64,000 nucleotides of DNA. Origin: Morganella sibonii. GTDB taxonomy: Bacteria; Pseudomonadota; Gammaproteobacteria; Enterobacterales; Enterobacteriaceae. Location: assembly GCF_040560245.1 (NCBI RefSeq), contig NZ_JAKMWP010000003.1; one strand, 5' to 3'. Shown here piece by piece: positions 60,206 through 64,000 of the stretch; within the stretch, counting starts at the first letter, position 1, and the number at the start of each line of letters is the position of its first letter. The translations under genes and the position numbers were made by a program. The notes beneath the pieces are model-generated. The model ran no database searches. It was not told the DNA's origin and saw only the letters and a program-made list of their open reading frames with translations.

Positions 60206-61813
60206 TCAGTTATTTTCTGATTCGATGCCGCGGCTGCGCAGGTATTCATCGTAACTGCCGGTAAAGTCGGTGACTTTTTCCGGTGTGATTTCGATAATAC
60301 GGGTCGCCAGCGAGCTGACAAACTCACGGTCATGGGAAACAAACACTAATGTACCCTGATATAACTCCAGTGCCATATTCAGGGACTCAATGGATTCCAT
60401 GTCGAGGTGGTTAGTCGGTTCATCCATGATCAGGATATTGGGCTTGCTCATCATCAGCTTACCGAACAGCATCCGGCCTTTTTCACCACCGGATAAAACC
60501 TGTACCGATTTTTTGATGTCATCCTGGGAGAACAACAGGCGGCCCAGCACACTGCGGACAGACTGTTCATCATCACCCGGCTGCATCCACAGGCTCATCC
60601 AGTCAAAAACGGTCATATCGACTTCAAAATCTGTCGCGTGATCCTGCGCGTAATAACCGATATTTGCGTTTTCAGACCACTTGTAACGGCCGGTATCCGG
60701 GGTCAGTTCACCGACCAGGGTTTTCAGGAAAGTGGATTTACCCACACCGTTCATACCCAGAACCGCGACTTTTTCACCCACTTCCATCATCATATTGATG
60801 TTTTTGAACAGCGGGGCGTTGCCGTCATAGCCTTTGGACAGGTTTTCCACTTCCAGCGCATTACGGAACAATTTTTTATCCTGCTCGAAACGGATAAACG
60901 GGTTCTGACGGCTGGAGGCTTTAATCTCGGTCAGCTGAATTTTTTCAATCTGTTTGGCGCGGGATGTTGCCTGACGGGACTTGGAGGCATTTGCACTGAA
61001 CCGGCTGACAAATGACTGTAATTCATTAATCTGGGCTTTCTTCTTCGCGTTATCCGCTAACAGGCGCTCACGGGCCTGGGTGGCGGCAAACATATATTCA
61101 TCATAGTTACCCGGATGCACATTCAGGCTGCCGTAATCCAGATCGGCCATGTGCGTGCACACCATATTCAGGAAGTGACGGTCATGGGAAATGATGATCA
61201 TGGTGCTGTTACGCGCATTCAGCGTCTGTTCCAGCCAGCGGATGGTATCGATATCCAGGTTGTTGGTCGGTTCGTCGAGCAGCAGAATATCCGGGTCTGC
61301 AAACAGAGCCTGTGCCAGCAGCACACGCAGTTTCCAGCCGGGAGCCACTTCACTCATCGGGCCGTTATGCTGTTCCAGCGGGATACCCACACCCAGCAGT
61401 AATTCACCGGCGCGGGATTCCACTGTGTAGCCGTCCATTTCAGCAAACTGCACTTCGAGATCCGCCACACGCATACCGTCTTCTTCGCTCATCTCCGGCA
61501 GGCTGTAGATGCGGTCACGTTCCTGTTTGACTTCCCACAGTTCAGTGTGACCCATAATAACCGTGTCGAGCACAGAAAACTCTTCATAGGCGAACTGATC
61601 CTGTTTCAGCTTACCCAGACGTTCGTTCGGGTCGAGAAACACGTTGCCGCTGCTCGGCGCGAGATCACCGCCGAGAATTTTCATAAAGGTGGATTTACCG
61701 CTGCCGTTTGCGCCGATCAGGCCATAGCGGTTACCGCCGCCGAATTTGACGGAGATATTTTCAAACAGTGGCTTGGCGCCGAACTGCATCGTAATATTGT
61801 TGCTGATTAACAA
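60206..61813 (-). CDS. ybiT: ABC-F ATPase YbiT
   Basis: 535 residues. The sequence is close to E. coli YbiT throughout: N-terminal Walker A GANGSGKST at about 36-44, the interdomain linker, signature LSGGEKGRM near 433 and Walker B ILIMDEPTNHLD near 455. ABC-F proteins act on the ribosome; YbiT is one of the four housekeeping ABC-F proteins in enterobacteria. It is monocistronic with a strong terminator. Confidence 0.96.
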   Translation of the reverse strand: MLISNNITMQFGAKPLFENISVKFGGGNRYGLIGANGSGKSTFMKILGGDLAPSSGNVFLDPNERLGKLKQDQFAYEEFSVLDTVIMGHTELWEVKQERDRIYSLPEMSEEDGMRVADLEVQFAEMDGYTVESRAGELLLGVGIPLEQHNGPMSEVAPGWKLRVLLAQALFADPDILLLDEPTNNLDIDTIRWLEQTLNARNSTMIIISHDRHFLNMVCTHMADLDYGSLNVHPGNYDEYMFAATQARERLLADNAKKKAQINELQSFVSRFSANASKSRQATSRAKQIEKIQLTEIKASSRQNPFIRFEQDKKLFRNALEVENLSKGYDGNAPLFKNINMMMEVGEKVAVLGMNGVGKSTFLKTLVGELTPDTGRYKWSENANIGYYAQDHATDFEVDMTVFDWMSLWMQPGDDEQSVRSVLGRLLFSQDDIKKSVQVLSGGEKGRMLFGKLMMSKPNILIMDEPTNHLDMESIESLNMALELYQGTLVFVSHDREFVSSLATRIIEITPEKVTDFTGSYDEYLRSRGIESENN

Positions 61814-61891
61814 GACGAATACTCATAAGTTGAAAGAGAAAAATAAACGGCGGGCATTATGCCACAGATGGGCGGCGAGGCACAGATGTAT

Positions 61892-61923
61892 AAAAAAAGG
61901 GCGGTGACACAGAATGCCACCGC
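61892..61923 (-). terminator. Rho-independent terminator after secreted protein gene
   Basis: 6-bp arms GCGGTG and CACCGC on the minus strand, loop of 11 nt, then CC and TTTTTTT. Confidence 0.75.
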
Positions 61924-61931
61924 AGCAGGTA

Positions 61932-62384
61932 TTATTGTGAATTCGGGTCCATAGCATAGATTTCACCGGATTCATCTTCCGGCAGGCCGTAATTCAGGAC
62001 ATCATAGATACCCAAATCGGTTTTGCAGACCTTTTTATTGATGACTTTATCGCCTTTATAGACCGCCAGGCCGGTAAATTCCCAGCCGCGTCCCATACCG
62101 CTGTATACCACATAGTTAAACGGACCGTTTTCAAAGCGGATATAGGCAGAGCCGCCGCCGATAAAGGCAGTTTGTCCGACATAAACGCCATTTTTCGCAT
62201 TGCCTTTCACCGGCAACGTGATCTCCGGTTTTGCCAGAGTCCCGTAGCGGTATGCCGGTGTTTTTCCTTTCTCAACAACCACACTGACATATTTATTATT
62301 TTCCAGCTGGCAGGTAAACTCCTGAGCCAGCGCAGGGGCGGATAGCAACCCTGTTACAACCATCCCGGTAAGATATTTTTTCAT
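61932..62384 (-). CDS. Small secreted protein of unknown function
   Basis: 150 residues with a signal peptide (MKKYLTGMVVTGLLSAPALAQ) cleaved at about residue 20. The mature part is beta-rich with two Cys (FTCQLENN and KVCKTDLG) that may bridge. No domain is recognised. It ends in its own terminator; a conserved enterobacterial periplasmic protein is likely. The start ATG at 62384 has a plausible AG-rich ribosome binding site. Confidence 0.8.
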   Translation of the reverse strand: MKKYLTGMVVTGLLSAPALAQEFTCQLENNKYVSVVVEKGKTPAYRYGTLAKPEITLPVKGNAKNGVYVGQTAFIGGGSAYIRFENGPFNYVVYSGMGRGWEFTGLAVYKGDKVINKKVCKTDLGIYDVLNYGLPEDESGEIYAMDPNSQ

Positions 62385-62499
62385 TTTTCTGCCTTTACAG
62401 GTTATTGTCCGGAGTCCGGCGTATTATTCATTTTTCTGACGGCCTATTTATTAACATAAAAATAAATTAATTTCCGGTTTTCCGGAGCAGGATAAGTAT

Positions 62500-63243
62500 A
62501 TGCCATGGACTTTCTCACATCCGGCAGTCGTCTTTCCGCTGAAACAGTCCCGTTTCGGCCGGTGGCTGAATCTGCCCGCATTGATTACGGGCAGTGTATC
62601 ACCGGATTTGCTGTATTCCGCCGGGATGTATCGTGCAGCGGATGAGGCTCATCATTTTGCCGGCTGGTTTTATACCGGGCTGCCGGTATGTCTGGCTGTT
62701 TTGCTGATTTTTCATTTGTTGTCCGCACCGCTGAAAATACTGTTACCGTTTCCGGTGACTGATCCGCTGACCGGTTCTCTGCGGAAAAATATGATTATCC
62801 TGCTGTCTTTATTTATTGGTGCTGCCACGCACATTATCTGGGATGGTTTTACCCATGAAACCGGCACGATGGTGCGCGCGCTGTCTGTTTTGCAGGTGCC
62901 GCTGCTGCACGGTATGACAGACGGGCAGGAGATTGCGGTTTATAAAGTGTTGCAGCATCTGGGATCACTGATTGGTGCGGGTTATCTCTGCCTGAAATTC
63001 ACTCAGTATCAGCGGGCACTGCCGGATACAGAGAAACGCGGAAACCTTATCAGGCTGATCCGTCTGATTGGCATCGCGGTTCTGGCGGCACTTTGTACGA
63101 TACCTCTGGCGTACCATCTGGCACAGACAACCGCCGGTTTGCATATGAATCGTTTTGTATTTTATGAATTATCACTTTCGGTATCGTTTTTTGCCGGTTT
63201 TGTTGTCCTGGCGGCACTTTTTTTGGTGATCAGAAAACGTTAA
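62500..63243 (+). CDS. DUF4184 family membrane protein
   Basis: 247 residues with six hydrophobic segments. The start PWTFSHPAVVFPLKQ and the middle IGAATHIIWDGFTHETG (His-rich, resembling zinc-binding membrane hydrolases) are marks of DUF4184. Function unknown. The ribosome binding site is GGAGCAGGATAAGTAT before ATG. The next gene yaiI follows after 63 bp on the same strand. Confidence 0.85.
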   Translation: MPWTFSHPAVVFPLKQSRFGRWLNLPALITGSVSPDLLYSAGMYRAADEAHHFAGWFYTGLPVCLAVLLIFHLLSAPLKILLPFPVTDPLTGSLRKNMIILLSLFIGAATHIIWDGFTHETGTMVRALSVLQVPLLHGMTDGQEIAVYKVLQHLGSLIGAGYLCLKFTQYQRALPDTEKRGNLIRLIRLIGIAVLAALCTIPLAYHLAQTTAGLHMNRFVFYELSLSVSFFAGFVVLAALFLVIRKR

Positions 63244-63306
63244 TGCATGATGTCGTGTGTTATGATCGCGGATTACATTTTGTTGCAGTACTGAGGAAAA
63301 TAAACC

Positions 63307-63771
63307 GTGGCGATTTGGGTGGATGCGGACGCCTGTCCGAAAGTTATCAAAGAGATCCTTTACCGGGCGGCGGATCGCGAAAAAACGGATGTGACCTTTG
63401 TGGCCAATCAGCGGCTGGTGGTTCCGCCGTCACCGTTTTTAAAAACATTGCAGGTCTCTGCCGGGTTTGATGTGGCCGATAATGAAATTGTCCGCCGTGT
63501 GCAGGCAGATGACCTTGTTGTCACCGCTGATATTCCGCTTGCGGCTGAAGTGCTGGAGAAGGGCGCGGTGGCTCTGAATCCGCGCGGTGAACGTTACTCC
63601 CCGGCGACTATCCGGGAGCGTCTGACTATGCGTGATTTTATGGACACCATGCGGGCTTCCGGTATTCAGACCGGTGGTCCGGCAGCGCTGAATCAGCGGG
63701 ATCGCCAGCTGTTTGCCAATGAGCTGGATAAGTGGTTTTTACAGCGCAAAAAACGCACCCCCTCTGCCTGA
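63307..63771 (+). CDS. yaiI: YaiI/YqxD family protein (DUF188)
   Basis: 154 residues from GTG at 63307 (GAGGAAAATAAACC upstream). The segments VDADACPKVIKEIL, VTADIPLAAE and the SPATIRERLTMRDFMDT stretch are family hallmarks. YaiI proteins share a PIN-like fold and may be nucleases; the function is unproven. It ends in a strong terminator. Confidence 0.94.
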   Translation: MAIWVDADACPKVIKEILYRAADREKTDVTFVANQRLVVPPSPFLKTLQVSAGFDVADNEIVRRVQADDLVVTADIPLAAEVLEKGAVALNPRGERYSPATIRERLTMRDFMDTMRASGIQTGGPAALNQRDRQLFANELDKWFLQRKKRTPSA

Positions 63772-63798
63772 TTACTCCCTCATAGTTAATATCGTTAT

Positions 63799-63839
63799 AA
63801 AACGGCAGATGTCACAGTGACATCTGCCGTTTTATTTTT
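63799..63839 (+). terminator. Rho-independent terminator after yaiI
   Basis: 17-bp perfect arms (63799-63815 and 63817-63833) followed by ATTTTTG. A very strong hairpin; the real loop is larger than the single base counted here. Confidence 0.9.
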
Positions 63840-64000
63840 GTCCGCAGTGTAACAACATCTTTAAAAAGCACACCGCCCAGCCTTATCCACTATAATAACA
63901 AGGGTTTATGATATTTATCGCTGATTTTATCTCAGAAGATCCGGCCTGAATCCTGTCTGTCACCTCGTAAAATCCGATACTTTATATCGTGTATTCCTGA
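63834..64000. other. Downstream intergenic end of window
   Basis: No ORF is seen. A TATAAT box lies near 63890-63895 and TATGATATTTATC near 63906-63919, which suggests a promoter for a gene to the right of the window. Confidence 0.35.

Noticed and set aside
1..64000. CRISPR arrays, tRNA or rRNA genes, transposases
   Set aside because: No regularly spaced repeats, cloverleaf sequences or IS-type genes were recognised anywhere in the window.

Overview
The window looks like chromosome from an enterobacterium of the Morganellaceae, most likely Morganella. This rests on a GC content I judge by eye to be near 50%, on recognisable enterobacterial genes (ybiT, yaiI, elaA, nudK, a yhaO/cyuP-type permease, sugE) and on no plasmid or phage genes. 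The genus is inference. No rRNA, tRNA, CRISPR array, transposase or integrase was seen.

The left two thirds (about 1-41000) is a dense accessory zone of small transport, modification and detoxification genes, each next to its own regulator. It holds a partial ABC-F ATPase behind a candidate leader-peptide attenuator, GNAT acetyltransferases, an agmatine deiminase-like enzyme, two methyltransferases, a MerR-controlled MFS pump with a 19-bp-spacer promoter, an iron-type FecCD ABC importer, azlCD with an AraC regulator and matching 18-bp operators, NUDIX and LysR genes, and a tandem PhzF pair whose 5' parts are nearly identical. It continues with a TetR/DJ-1 pair, a beta-lactamase-like/GNAT fusion, prolyl aminopeptidase and several more MFS pumps, one broken by an amber codon. 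It ends with a TonB siderophore receptor followed by a frameshifted periplasmic binding protein.

From 40760 to 43000 a compact protein with Cry delta-endotoxin features (domain I signature plus a C-terminal beta domain, domain II apparently missing) is divergent from a PAP2 membrane phosphatase. Next come a cystathionine beta-lyase and a CyuP/YhaO-like permease under a divergent LysR gene (43150-46779), then a GNAT, nudK, a DUF4274 gene and a DUF3828-like gene.

From 49235 to 56500 lies an orphan type VI secretion cargo island behind an AT-rich region: vgrG, a DUF4123 adaptor, a class-3 lipase effector, two tandem lipoprotein immunity paralogs with the stub of a third, and a small PAAR protein. 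The right end has an EamA transporter, a P-loop kinase behind a trp-like attenuator with its own 15-codon leader, a TetR/sugE pair with direct-repeat operators, an Lrp-type regulator, ybiT and conserved small genes.

The most interesting items are the Cry-like two-domain toxin, the two leader-peptide regulatory elements (in front of an ABC-F and in front of a kinase), and the T6SS lipase island with its duplicating immunity genes.
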